DNA of 64,000 nucleotides. Origin: an uncultured Lachnospiraceae bacterium. Its GTDB lineage: Bacteria > Bacillota > Clostridia > Lachnospirales > Lachnospiraceae. The position numbers and the translations under genes were made by a program. The stretch spans positions 1 through 64,000 of the forward strand of contig CAJUOO010000006.1 in the NCBI GenBank assembly GCA_910588535.1. Reading direction: 5' to 3'. Positions 25,472 to 33,664 of this stretch are shown here, piece by piece. The number at the start of each line of letters is the position of its first letter. Within the stretch, counting starts at the first letter, position 1. A model generated the notes under the pieces. The model worked only from the letters and a program-made list of their open reading frames with translations. It had not been told where the DNA came from and made no database searches.

Positions 25472-25833
25472 TTTTTCACCATCCTTGCTACAACTGCCAT
25501 GCCTATTTCTCCTACTCTCATACATCCTGAATGAATTGTAACATGTGGTGTATCCTCTATGCAATATCATTAAGATTGCAATTTTCTTACATTTTTCTTT
25601 CTGAATTCCAGAATCTCCCAATCATCCATTGTTATATAATATAAAATCTGTATATTATTTTTCCGATTATCCCAAAAACAAACTATTTTGTGCAAGAAAT
25701 TTATTTTAAACACATCTCATTTTGATAATCTGCTTTACTTGCCTATACACGATATAGACAAATGTGGCTATCCATGTTCTTCATGTACTAAGCATAAACC
25801 AGACGGCAAAAAACAATACCACTCCGCTTTCAA
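25472..25833. other. Gene-free stretch between licD and a choline-binding-repeat gene
   Basis: It contains the upstream region of the gene at 24551-25471, including the shared 20-bp element. No terminator for the polysaccharide operon is evident after licD. Confidence 0.4.
25580..25599 (-). promoter_or_regulatory. 20-bp element shared by two choline-binding-repeat genes, copy 2
   Basis: Identical to 24259-24278 on the minus strand (AAGAAAAATGTAAGAAAATT). A degenerate version (AGAAAGAATGTAAAAATT, minus strand, about 4251-4275) lies upstream of the gene at 2950-4215. Confidence 0.55.
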
Positions 25834-26676
25834 TTACCGCACAAAGAACCCTTCTGCATCCAGTTCCCCGTGAGTAGCCCTTCTTTTCTCCTTCGGGGGC
25901 AGCGTCATATAATCTCCATATACCACCGTGAGAACCCTGTCATAGCCTTTTGGTATCATCGCCGTCATATCCTCAAAGGGCACCTCCAAAATCTGTTCCG
26001 ATCCCTCCCTTGGAACAATCATATGCACAAAGTCTGGCTGATAATTACTATAATACAAGAGATGGCTTTTCCCCTTTTTCTGTCTTAATGCTGCCTTCCG
26101 CTCCCATCTAATCAATGTCTTCATATCTATGCTGCTTCCTATTCCGGCAAGTAGAGCTACCTGAAGCTTCTGCAAAAAGCTATATTTTGAAAAATCAAGT
26201 TTTCTGCGATGTCCCATCGCCATGCCATAGATGATTTTATTTATCAATATCTGCATCTTTCTAGAAAAAGGATTTTCCGAAATCTCATCAAGAATAAAAA
26301 TATCCACACAGATATGGTTTAATTCTTCTCCATAAAACGATGTATCCTTATCTGGCAGCTTTTTTCTGCTATTTTCATAGATAAGCTTGGGCGTAAAGTC
26401 ATAAAATGCCTCTCTATCTGAAAAGTCGGAGGGAAACCACAGATGGATTCCCTCCGGCAGCTCCTTTTTTGCTACCTTAATAAAATGTTCATAGTCCTTC
26501 CGCATAAAAGCAATGTCCACGTCATCATCCCACGGGATAAATCCCTTATGGCGCACTGCCCCAATCAGGGTTCCGGCATCCAGAAGATAATGGATGCCAT
26601 GCTTTCTACATATATGATCCACTGCCTTTAACACCTTCAGATTTGCTGCCTGTACCTGCTTGATTCGTGTTTCCAT
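25834..26676 (-). CDS. licD: LicD family phosphocholine transferase
   Basis: A 280-residue cytosolic protein. It shows the LicD/fukutin-type nucleotidyltransferase signature: HYLLDAGTLIGAVRHKGFIP followed by W49-D50-D51-D52-V53-D54. LicD proteins transfer phosphocholine from CDP-choline onto a sugar of a teichoic acid or polysaccharide repeat. It is the last gene of the polysaccharide run, 48 bp after rfbH, and is followed by a choline-binding-repeat gene. Together with the LicC-LicA fusion at 7162 it supports phosphocholine decoration of the polymer. Some LicD-like proteins transfer other phospho-substituents such as phosphoribitol, so the substrate is inferred. Confidence 0.88.
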   Translation of the reverse strand: METRIKQVQAANLKVLKAVDHICRKHGIHYLLDAGTLIGAVRHKGFIPWDDDVDIAFMRKDYEHFIKVAKKELPEGIHLWFPSDFSDREAFYDFTPKLIYENSRKKLPDKDTSFYGEELNHICVDIFILDEISENPFSRKMQILINKIIYGMAMGHRRKLDFSKYSFLQKLQVALLAGIGSSIDMKTLIRWERKAALRQKKGKSHLLYYSNYQPDFVHMIVPREGSEQILEVPFEDMTAMIPKGYDRVLTVVYGDYMTLPPKEKRRATHGELDAEGFFVR

Positions 26677-26724
26677 CCCTTATCTTTGCGCCTCTCTTTT
26701 TCAAGGAGAATCGCCTTCCTCCTT

Positions 26725-28062
26725 CTATACGCCAACTGCCTCACAGATTGTTTTTCCCATATAGTCAAGCATCTCATCCGTCATTCCCGGATATAAGCCA
26801 ACCCAGAAGGTATCCTGCATAATGCGGTCTGTGTTTGTTAAATCTCCCACAACACGATATCCCTCCTGCTCTCTCCTCATCTCGTCAAAACATGGGTGCT
26901 TTACAAGATTTCCAGCGAAAAGCATACGAGTCTGCACACCTTTTCCTTCGATATATGGCACGACATGATTTCTGTCCACGCCCTCCCGGCAAGTCAACAG
27001 AAAGCCAAACCAGCTCGGTCTGGAACCACTACATGCCTTTGGCAATATCAGCTTATCCTCCGCACGCTTCACCGCGTTGTAGAGATAATCGAAATTATGT
27101 CGCCTTCTCTCCACAAAGGATGGGAACTTCTTAAGCTGCGCGCACCCTATGGCAGCCTGCATATCTGTCGCCTTTAAATTATAACCAAAATGAGAATAGA
27201 CATATTTGTGATCATATCCCAGCGGCAACTCGCCATACTGCTTATCAAAACGATGACCACACAGATTATCTCTTCCCGACGGACATGCACAATCTCTTCC
27301 CCAATCCCGGAAAGAACGGATAATTCTGTTTAACATCAAATTATCTGTGTAGACTGCGCCGCCCTCTCCCATTGTCATGTGATGCGGCGGATAGAAGCTT
27401 GAAGTTCCAATATCCCCTATCGTTCCTGTCAGGCGCTCTTTTCCATCCATCTCATAGCTGCTTCCAAGAGCATCACAATTATCCTCCACAAGCCACAGCT
27501 TATGCTTGTCACAGAACTCTCTGACTGCTTTTAAGTCAAATGGATTCCCCAGCGTATGGGCAAGCATCACAGCCTTTGTCTTATCTGAATAGGCCTTCTC
27601 CAACATCGAGATATCAATATTATACTGAGGGATTGTCACATCGACAAATACAGGGACGGCACCATACTGAATTATGGGTGCTACTGTCGTTGGAAAACCT
27701 GCCGCCACTGTGATCACCTCATCGCCTCTTTTTACTCTTCTGTCTCCCAGAAGCGGGGATGTCAGCGCCATAAATGCGACAAGATTTGCTGACGAACCAG
27801 AATTTACCACAGAGCAGAAGCGAACACCAAGATATTTTGCAAACTCCTCCTCAAATTCTTCCGTATATCTTCCTGAGGTCAGCCAAAATTCCAGCGAACT
27901 ATCAACCAGATTCGCCATTTCCTCCTCGTTATAGACACGGGACGCATATGGGATGTGATCACCCTCTTTGTATTCTTTCTTATTATGATATTTTTTACAG
28001 TATTCACGTGTGGCAGCGAGAATTTCCTCCCGCGCCTGAGACTCTGACATATTTTCAAACAT
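26725..28062 (-). CDS. rfbH: CDP-4-keto-6-deoxyglucose 3-dehydrase (E1)
   Basis: A 445-residue PMP/[2Fe-2S] enzyme of the DegT/AHBA-synthase fold. It removes the 3-hydroxyl of CDP-4-keto-6-deoxyglucose. His227 (FYPPHHMTMGEGG) stands where aminotransferases have the PLP lysine, the mark of this dehydrase. Cysteines 196, 258, 260 and 268 fit the cluster-ligand pattern C...CxC-x7-C. It follows rfbF and rfbG in the order F-G-H. The partner reductase RfbI (E3) and the final C-4 reductase are not found in the window. Confidence 0.93.
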   Translation of the reverse strand: MFENMSESQAREEILAATREYCKKYHNKKEYKEGDHIPYASRVYNEEEMANLVDSSLEFWLTSGRYTEEFEEEFAKYLGVRFCSVVNSGSSANLVAFMALTSPLLGDRRVKRGDEVITVAAGFPTTVAPIIQYGAVPVFVDVTIPQYNIDISMLEKAYSDKTKAVMLAHTLGNPFDLKAVREFCDKHKLWLVEDNCDALGSSYEMDGKERLTGTIGDIGTSSFYPPHHMTMGEGGAVYTDNLMLNRIIRSFRDWGRDCACPSGRDNLCGHRFDKQYGELPLGYDHKYVYSHFGYNLKATDMQAAIGCAQLKKFPSFVERRRHNFDYLYNAVKRAEDKLILPKACSGSRPSWFGFLLTCREGVDRNHVVPYIEGKGVQTRMLFAGNLVKHPCFDEMRREQEGYRVVGDLTNTDRIMQDTFWVGLYPGMTDEMLDYMGKTICEAVGV

Positions 28063-28068
28063 AACTTT

Positions 28069-29133
28069 TTATTTCACCCTTTCTATCACTGCTTCACTTA
28101 TAAATTCCCTGATCTGTCTTTCCATACATAAGGGAATGTCATCCCCTCTTTGCTGACATTTCGCCCACTCCACTGTCTTTTCTACCGCCTTTTCAATCCC
28201 CCAAACTGGCTTCCAGCCAAAGGTTTTTTTAAGCCTCGAACAGTCCAGCTTTAAGAAATTTGCCTCATGAGGGCCACCATCATACTGGTTTTCCCAGCTC
28301 ATTCCCTCTCCCCACGCTTTACAAAACAACGTGGCAAGCTCACCTGTCGTCACACAGTCATAATCATCGGGACCTACATTATAATATCCCTCATAGCATC
28401 TGTCCTCATACTGCGCTTTACATATTTGCAGATATACCATCAACGGCTCCAGCACATGTTGATAAGGTCTGACAGAAAACGGATTCCGCACCATAATTGG
28501 CTCTTTCTTTAATGCTGCACGAATACAATCAGGAATAATCCTGTCATTGGCAAAATCTCCGCCACCTATCACATTGCCAGCTCTTGCGGTAGAGATACGA
28601 ACATCTCTCTCTTCAAAAAAAGATCTCTTATAACTGTGTGTTACAAGCTCCGAACAAGACTTACTATTCGAATAGGGATCATAGCCATCCAGATATTCAT
28701 CCTCGCGATACCCCCACTCCCACTCTCTGTTTTTATAAACCTTATCAGTAGTTACATTTAAAACAGATTTCACACACTCCATCTGTCGAATACATTCCAG
28801 AATATTCACTGTACCCATCACATTTGTCTCATAAGTGTACACAGGATCTTTGTAGGAATCTCGCACAATCGGCTGAGCAGCAAGATGAAACACAATCTCC
28901 GGCTGTGACGCCTTACATGACTTTATCAGGCTGTCTCTGTCGCGGATGTCCCCTATCACTGAATGAATCTGCTCTTCTACTCCTGACAGCTCGAACAGAG
29001 TATTCTTGGGAGGCATAAGAGAATATCCCGTCACATCTGCTCCCGCAAGAAGCAGAAGCTTCGTGAGCCATGTCCCCTTAAAGCCCGTGTGTCCAGTAAG
29101 AAATACTTTTTTTCCTCTATAAAATTCAAGCAT
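28069..29133 (-). CDS. rfbG: CDP-glucose 4,6-dehydratase
   Basis: A 354-residue short-chain dehydrogenase/reductase. The ATG at 29131-29133 has GAGG 7-8 nt upstream; the longer frame overlaps rfbF and is unlikely. It shows the NAD motif TGHTGFKGTW, then DKVYKNREWEWGYRE and YDPYSNSKSCSEL with the catalytic Tyr-x-x-x-Lys. It makes CDP-4-keto-6-deoxyglucose from CDP-glucose. It starts 8 bp after rfbF. Confidence 0.92.
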   Translation of the reverse strand: MLEFYRGKKVFLTGHTGFKGTWLTKLLLLAGADVTGYSLMPPKNTLFELSGVEEQIHSVIGDIRDRDSLIKSCKASQPEIVFHLAAQPIVRDSYKDPVYTYETNVMGTVNILECIRQMECVKSVLNVTTDKVYKNREWEWGYREDEYLDGYDPYSNSKSCSELVTHSYKRSFFEERDVRISTARAGNVIGGGDFANDRIIPDCIRAALKKEPIMVRNPFSVRPYQHVLEPLMVYLQICKAQYEDRCYEGYYNVGPDDYDCVTTGELATLFCKAWGEGMSWENQYDGGPHEANFLKLDCSRLKKTFGWKPVWGIEKAVEKTVEWAKCQQRGDDIPLCMERQIREFISEAVIERVK

Positions 29134-29141
29134 CACATTCC

Positions 29142-29915
29142 TCACTTCCATATTTTCCACGGTGCATGCCCTGTCTGCCACATCTCCTCAAGACGCTGCA
29201 TCTCTCTCTGCGTGTCCATGCACTGCCAAAAACCATCGTGATAATAAGATTTTAATTGCCCCTCTGCCGCCAATCTCTGCAGCGGCTCCCTCTCAAATAC
29301 CGTGTCATCTCCCTCAATATAATCAAATATCTCCGGGTTCATCACCATAAAGCCACCATTTATCAATGTCGCATCAGCAGCATCCTTCTCGCGAAAGGCT
29401 CGTATGGTATTATCCTTATCAATATCCAGCACACCCTTCATCTGAGCAAAATCTACAGTGGTAAGTGTGGCAGTCTTTCCATGCAAGCGATGAAATTCCA
29501 GAACTTTTTTAATATCCACATTGCTGACAGCATCGCCGTAAGTCAACATAAAAGGCTCATCTCCCACATAACTCTGTATGCGCTTTACCCTGCCCCCGGT
29601 CATGGTATGCAGACCAGTATCCACCAATGTCACCTTCCAAGGCTCAGAATAATTATTGTGCACCTCCATGTTATTATTGGCCAGATCAAAGGTGACATCT
29701 GAAGTATGCAAAAAATAATCAGCAAAAAATTCCTTTACCACATACTGCTTATAACCAAGGCAAATAATAAATTCATGGAAACCATACTCCGAATAGATCT
29801 TCATAATATGCCAGAGAATTGGCTTTTCTCCAATCTCAATCATTGGCTTGGGCTTTAGGTGGCTCTGCTCACTTATCCTTGTCCCAAACCCTCCTGCAAA
29901 TATAACAACCTTCAT
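29142..29915 (-). CDS. rfbF: Glucose-1-phosphate cytidylyltransferase
   Basis: A 257-residue nucleotidyltransferase making CDP-glucose from CTP and glucose-1-P. It has GGFGTRISEQ, HLKPKPMIEIGEKPILWHIM, and YGDAVSNVDI around the metal-binding Asp. Its length and the motif ALNNNMEVH-like DLANNNMEVHNN match RfbF. It opens the CDP-3,6-dideoxyhexose branch. Confidence 0.94.
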   Translation of the reverse strand: MKVVIFAGGFGTRISEQSHLKPKPMIEIGEKPILWHIMKIYSEYGFHEFIICLGYKQYVVKEFFADYFLHTSDVTFDLANNNMEVHNNYSEPWKVTLVDTGLHTMTGGRVKRIQSYVGDEPFMLTYGDAVSNVDIKKVLEFHRLHGKTATLTTVDFAQMKGVLDIDKDNTIRAFREKDAADATLINGGFMVMNPEIFDYIEGDDTVFEREPLQRLAAEGQLKSYYHDGFWQCMDTQREMQRLEEMWQTGHAPWKIWK

Positions 29916-29965
29916 TCACCTTCTCCTTTTCCTTATTTCCATTTATCCCTATTTTATAGATTGCT

Positions 29966-31741
29966 CTATTGAATTGCTCCAAATACTCTCACACACAGAT
30001 TATAGTCCTGTGGATATTCTCTCACCATGGCAAATGCATCCTCCGCCCTCTCTCTGTCTTCCGTGCGGTACAGACTGATGCAATTCCCAGCATCTCCATC
30101 ATAACAACAGAAATCTATACGATACGTCTTTCCCGGCTGAACAGGTATCTTTCCAACACTAAGCTTCACCCAGCCATTATCCTCAAATTCTACTGCGTCA
30201 AGTGTTGTGGTATAGATTAGATTATCGCCCTCATATTCCACCAGATTCACTTCAAGCTGCACCTCATTCTTTCTCGCATAGGTGGCAACCTTAAAATCGA
30301 TCCTCTCCACATATGGCTGCTCTGCTATAAATACCTGCGACATGCGGCTGGCAATCAAAGGTAGCTCCACCTTATACGATGGTCCAGTATTTAGTGATAC
30401 ATAAGGAGGCATCGCCGCCACAATAAAGCAGGCAACTGCCGGAACCAAAAAGATCGCCAGCCCTCCCAGAAAGCGCGCCCGAATCCATCCTATGCAAGAA
30501 TCCACGCTGCTGCTGACATTTCCAGTGCAATATTTCGGATGCTTAAAGAGAGCAACCGCAATCATCAGCGTTGTAAATAAACTCCCTATCATATTCATAT
30601 CTGTTATGCGAAAGATCTCCCGCATACTGAGCTTAGTCCCTATATATTTATAGATATAATCCCCAAAAACTCCCCATGTAAACAGTTCTTGATCCACATG
30701 ATCCGGCCAAATATTAACTGTATAGATCATAAACATCAGCATCATAAGAACATCTAATACCATAAATATCTTGGTGTCCTTATTTAAGAAGGACGACAGC
30801 ACCCAAAATGGAACGGCAAATAATAACCACTGTGGATGCCACTGAGACAAGCCAAAAATCACAGCAATCACCAGACAGCCAAAGTAAAATGCCCACTGGG
30901 ACAGCTCACTCTTGGTCTTTGGATTGGTAAAATATGCCCATGCACAGATACCGCAGAAAAACATAAGCACTAGACTAAGATGTGCCGCTCCTGTGTCAAT
31001 TCCTGCCTGATAGACATATCCTGTCGGACCAAATCCAAGCACATACTGTCGAAACAGCGGACTGTGGAAATAAAAGGCAAATTCAAGCACATAGCAGAGT
31101 GTTACGCCAATCATATCCCGCACAATGCGAAAAACATTCTTCTCCTTCAACAAGAGAAGAGGAACGAAAATAAGAAGCGAATAATATTTAAATGGTAAAG
31201 ACAGCGCAAAAAATAACACAAACAGCCGTCTGTTATCCTTGAGATAGTAATAGATTCCTATCAGAATCAAAAACACTGTAAAGATGTCATACTGCCCAAA
31301 CATAAACTGGCTGAAGAAACCAATCGGCGTCGTGAGAAATACATAAGCACAGAGCTTACTTTTCTTCGCCCCCATGCCAATCACAGATGCGATCTTGTAG
31401 ATCAGATACCCTGACACCAGATACAGCGATACTGGAAGCAGCTTATACCACATAAGCACAGCCGTATTTGCCGCAAAACGCTCTGGACACGTGACAATCC
31501 CCAAAAGCTTTATTGGAATATTCCAAAATGCAAATACCAGATAGGTACTTGGCATATAGCTGCCCCACATATTATATTGATAGGCATCCCACTCATAAAA
31601 ATCCCAAAAATGTCCCTGAAGATAACCATATGAGCAACCCGCCGTATGCATGATATCCCCCTGCTGAAAGGTCAGAAAACATACCACGGCAAGAGCAGCA
31701 AATATAATATAGTCAATTTTGTGCAATGGTTTCTCTGTCAT
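29966..31741 (-). CDS. Polytopic GT-C-type glycosyltransferase, paralogue 1
   Basis: A 591-residue membrane protein; the ATG at 31739-31741 is preferred because an earlier ATG abuts its GGAAGG. About 11 membrane helices cover residues about 10-440. The first outside loop contains QQGDIMHTAGCSYGYLQGHF and YMPSTY. GQYD at 149-152 (FMFGQYDIF) matches a motif common in DUF2029/GT87-type GT-C enzymes. Residues about 455-591 form an extracytoplasmic beta-rich domain (TYARKNEVQLEVNL, GKTYRIDFCCYDG). It is closely related over its whole length to the next gene. Such enzymes add sugars from polyprenyl-phosphate donors outside the membrane; the sugar is unknown. Confidence 0.75.
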   Translation of the reverse strand: MTEKPLHKIDYIIFAALAVVCFLTFQQGDIMHTAGCSYGYLQGHFWDFYEWDAYQYNMWGSYMPSTYLVFAFWNIPIKLLGIVTCPERFAANTAVLMWYKLLPVSLYLVSGYLIYKIASVIGMGAKKSKLCAYVFLTTPIGFFSQFMFGQYDIFTVFLILIGIYYYLKDNRRLFVLFFALSLPFKYYSLLIFVPLLLLKEKNVFRIVRDMIGVTLCYVLEFAFYFHSPLFRQYVLGFGPTGYVYQAGIDTGAAHLSLVLMFFCGICAWAYFTNPKTKSELSQWAFYFGCLVIAVIFGLSQWHPQWLLFAVPFWVLSSFLNKDTKIFMVLDVLMMLMFMIYTVNIWPDHVDQELFTWGVFGDYIYKYIGTKLSMREIFRITDMNMIGSLFTTLMIAVALFKHPKYCTGNVSSSVDSCIGWIRARFLGGLAIFLVPAVACFIVAAMPPYVSLNTGPSYKVELPLIASRMSQVFIAEQPYVERIDFKVATYARKNEVQLEVNLVEYEGDNLIYTTTLDAVEFEDNGWVKLSVGKIPVQPGKTYRIDFCCYDGDAGNCISLYRTEDRERAEDAFAMVREYPQDYNLCVRVFGAIQ

Positions 31742-31764
31742 AAGCCTCATCCTTCCGATTCTAT

Positions 31765-33546
31765 TTAACCCCTGTTCTTTCGGTACAGACGGATGCAGAG
31801 ATTATAGTTCTGTGCGGTTCCTGACTCCATATAGTAGGTTGTCTCGTCAACCTGAGCCTCTGTCCGAAATAGACATACCGTATTCAAGATTGTTCCCTCA
31901 GGACAGACAAAATCGATTCGATACTGTATGCCCGCCTTAAGCTGTCCCTCCTTGACGGGAAAAGATACCCATGAATTGTTTTTAAATTTGCTAGTATCAT
32001 ATACGATGGATGCGATCTCTCTCCCTGTCTCCATTTCCGATAACGTTACATATAATGGGACTGTATTTATTCTTGCATAGGTTCCCTGATAAAACTCAAC
32101 ACGGACAATGTCGTCATCTGATGCTGTAAAAACCTGTGTCACAGTATCCCCAACCATCGGCACCTCCGGCCTTCCATTGGAAATATCCAGACTAAGATAA
32201 GGAGGAAGCGCCGCCACCAGATAACAGATAATTGCCGGTACTACAAAAATTGCAAGTCCTGATAGAAATCGGATATGAAGCGCCCTCATCCCCTTTGTGA
32301 TCTCCTGACTCAGATTTCCCTGCGCAAGCGGAGGATATTGAAATACTGCTGCCACTGTCATCAGAGCGGCAAAAATTGTCCCAGATATATTATTATTTTT
32401 CAGAGGATAGATATCCCACATCCGCAGCTCTCTGTTCAGATACGGCATCACCTCTTTGCCATACATATTCTTTCCAAGGATTCCCCACTCAAACATTGCC
32501 TGATCAGCATTATTAATATAAATACCACACAGATAGATACAGAAAAATAACATCATCAGTACATCCAGCGCCCAGAATACCTTAGTATCCTTGTGAGGCA
32601 TTGCACCCAGCACCCAAAAGGGCACAGCAAACAACAGCCACTGTGGATGCCACTGCGCCAGACCAAAAATCACCGTGCAGGAAAGAGTAGCAAAAAAACA
32701 CATCCACTGCGCAGACAAAACCTTTCCTGTAACATTTTTAAAATACGCCCATGCGCAGATCAGACAAAAAGCACAGATAACAAGGCTTAGATTTGTAGAT
32801 CCAGTGGGAAGAGATGCACTGTACACATATTCTGTCGGCGTAAAGCCAAGCACATAATCCCGGAAAAGTTCACTGGGAAAGTAGAACACAAGTTCCACAA
32901 CATAAGGAATCGCAACCAACACCATATCTCGAATAATTTTCCAGATATTTTTCTCTTTTAACAATAACAATGGCACAAAGACCAACAGTGGAAAATATTT
33001 AAATGGAATTGCCAGCGCAAAGAACAAAACAAACCGAAATCGTTCCTCCCGAACATAATAATACACGCCTAGCAATGTAAAAAATACTGTAAAGCTATCA
33101 TATTGCCCAAATAAAAACTGGCTGTAAAATCCAATTGGTGCGGTGAGAAAAGCATACATGGCAAGCTTTGCTCTGCCCTTTCCAAGCGAAAGTTCCTCAA
33201 TAATCTTATATATCAGCACAGATGATCCCAGATAAAATAGGGTGGGAAGTAGCTTATAGTACATCATCAGCCAGTAGGATACCTCCAGTTTTGGCTCATG
33301 TAAGATGCCTAAAAGCTTAACTGGAATATTCCAGATCGCAAACAGAATATAGGTGCTTGGCATATAACTTGCATACATATCTGCCTTTTCTACATTCCAC
33401 TCATAAAAATCAAGAATATGTCCTTGAAGATAAGCAAAGGAGCAGCCTCCCGTATGTCGGATATCACCCTGCTGAAATACCAGATAACAAATCACAGCAC
33501 AGACGGCAAATAAGATAAAATCCTTTTTTTCTGCAATCTTTTTCAT
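31765..33546 (-). CDS. Polytopic GT-C-type glycosyltransferase, paralogue 2
   Basis: A 593-residue protein when started at the ATG at 33544-33546 (GGGGA upstream). This start aligns exactly with the N-terminus of paralogue 1; a longer frame begins at TTG without support. It has the same order of features: QQGDIRHTGGCSFAYLQGH, YMPSTY, FLFGQYDSF, about 11 helices, and a C-terminal beta domain (TYARINTVPLYVTL, GIQYRIDF). It lies 23 bp upstream of paralogue 1. The retained catalytic-type motif suggests an active enzyme with a related but perhaps different acceptor. Confidence 0.75.
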   Translation of the reverse strand: MKKIAEKKDFILFAVCAVICYLVFQQGDIRHTGGCSFAYLQGHILDFYEWNVEKADMYASYMPSTYILFAIWNIPVKLLGILHEPKLEVSYWLMMYYKLLPTLFYLGSSVLIYKIIEELSLGKGRAKLAMYAFLTAPIGFYSQFLFGQYDSFTVFFTLLGVYYYVREERFRFVLFFALAIPFKYFPLLVFVPLLLLKEKNIWKIIRDMVLVAIPYVVELVFYFPSELFRDYVLGFTPTEYVYSASLPTGSTNLSLVICAFCLICAWAYFKNVTGKVLSAQWMCFFATLSCTVIFGLAQWHPQWLLFAVPFWVLGAMPHKDTKVFWALDVLMMLFFCIYLCGIYINNADQAMFEWGILGKNMYGKEVMPYLNRELRMWDIYPLKNNNISGTIFAALMTVAAVFQYPPLAQGNLSQEITKGMRALHIRFLSGLAIFVVPAIICYLVAALPPYLSLDISNGRPEVPMVGDTVTQVFTASDDDIVRVEFYQGTYARINTVPLYVTLSEMETGREIASIVYDTSKFKNNSWVSFPVKEGQLKAGIQYRIDFVCPEGTILNTVCLFRTEAQVDETTYYMESGTAQNYNLCIRLYRKNRG

Positions 33547-33664
33547 AATAATCCCCACACTGCCCTTAGCGGCCTGATATAAAAATGAAACCGCTGCCTT
33601 AAAAGTATTTTCACGCAAACTCCGATCCGCCTGCTTTAGCAGGCATACGCATCAGGATAACCTC

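Noticed and set aside
25688..25873. Plus-strand frame with CSSC and CTKHK cysteines considered as a small metal-binding protein
   Set aside because: No ribosome binding site; it overlaps the end of licD and runs antisense to it.
33629..33644. GCCTGC-TTTA-GCAGGC hairpin between GT-C genes considered as a terminator
   Set aside because: Only six base pairs and no U-tract; genes on both sides belong to the same run.
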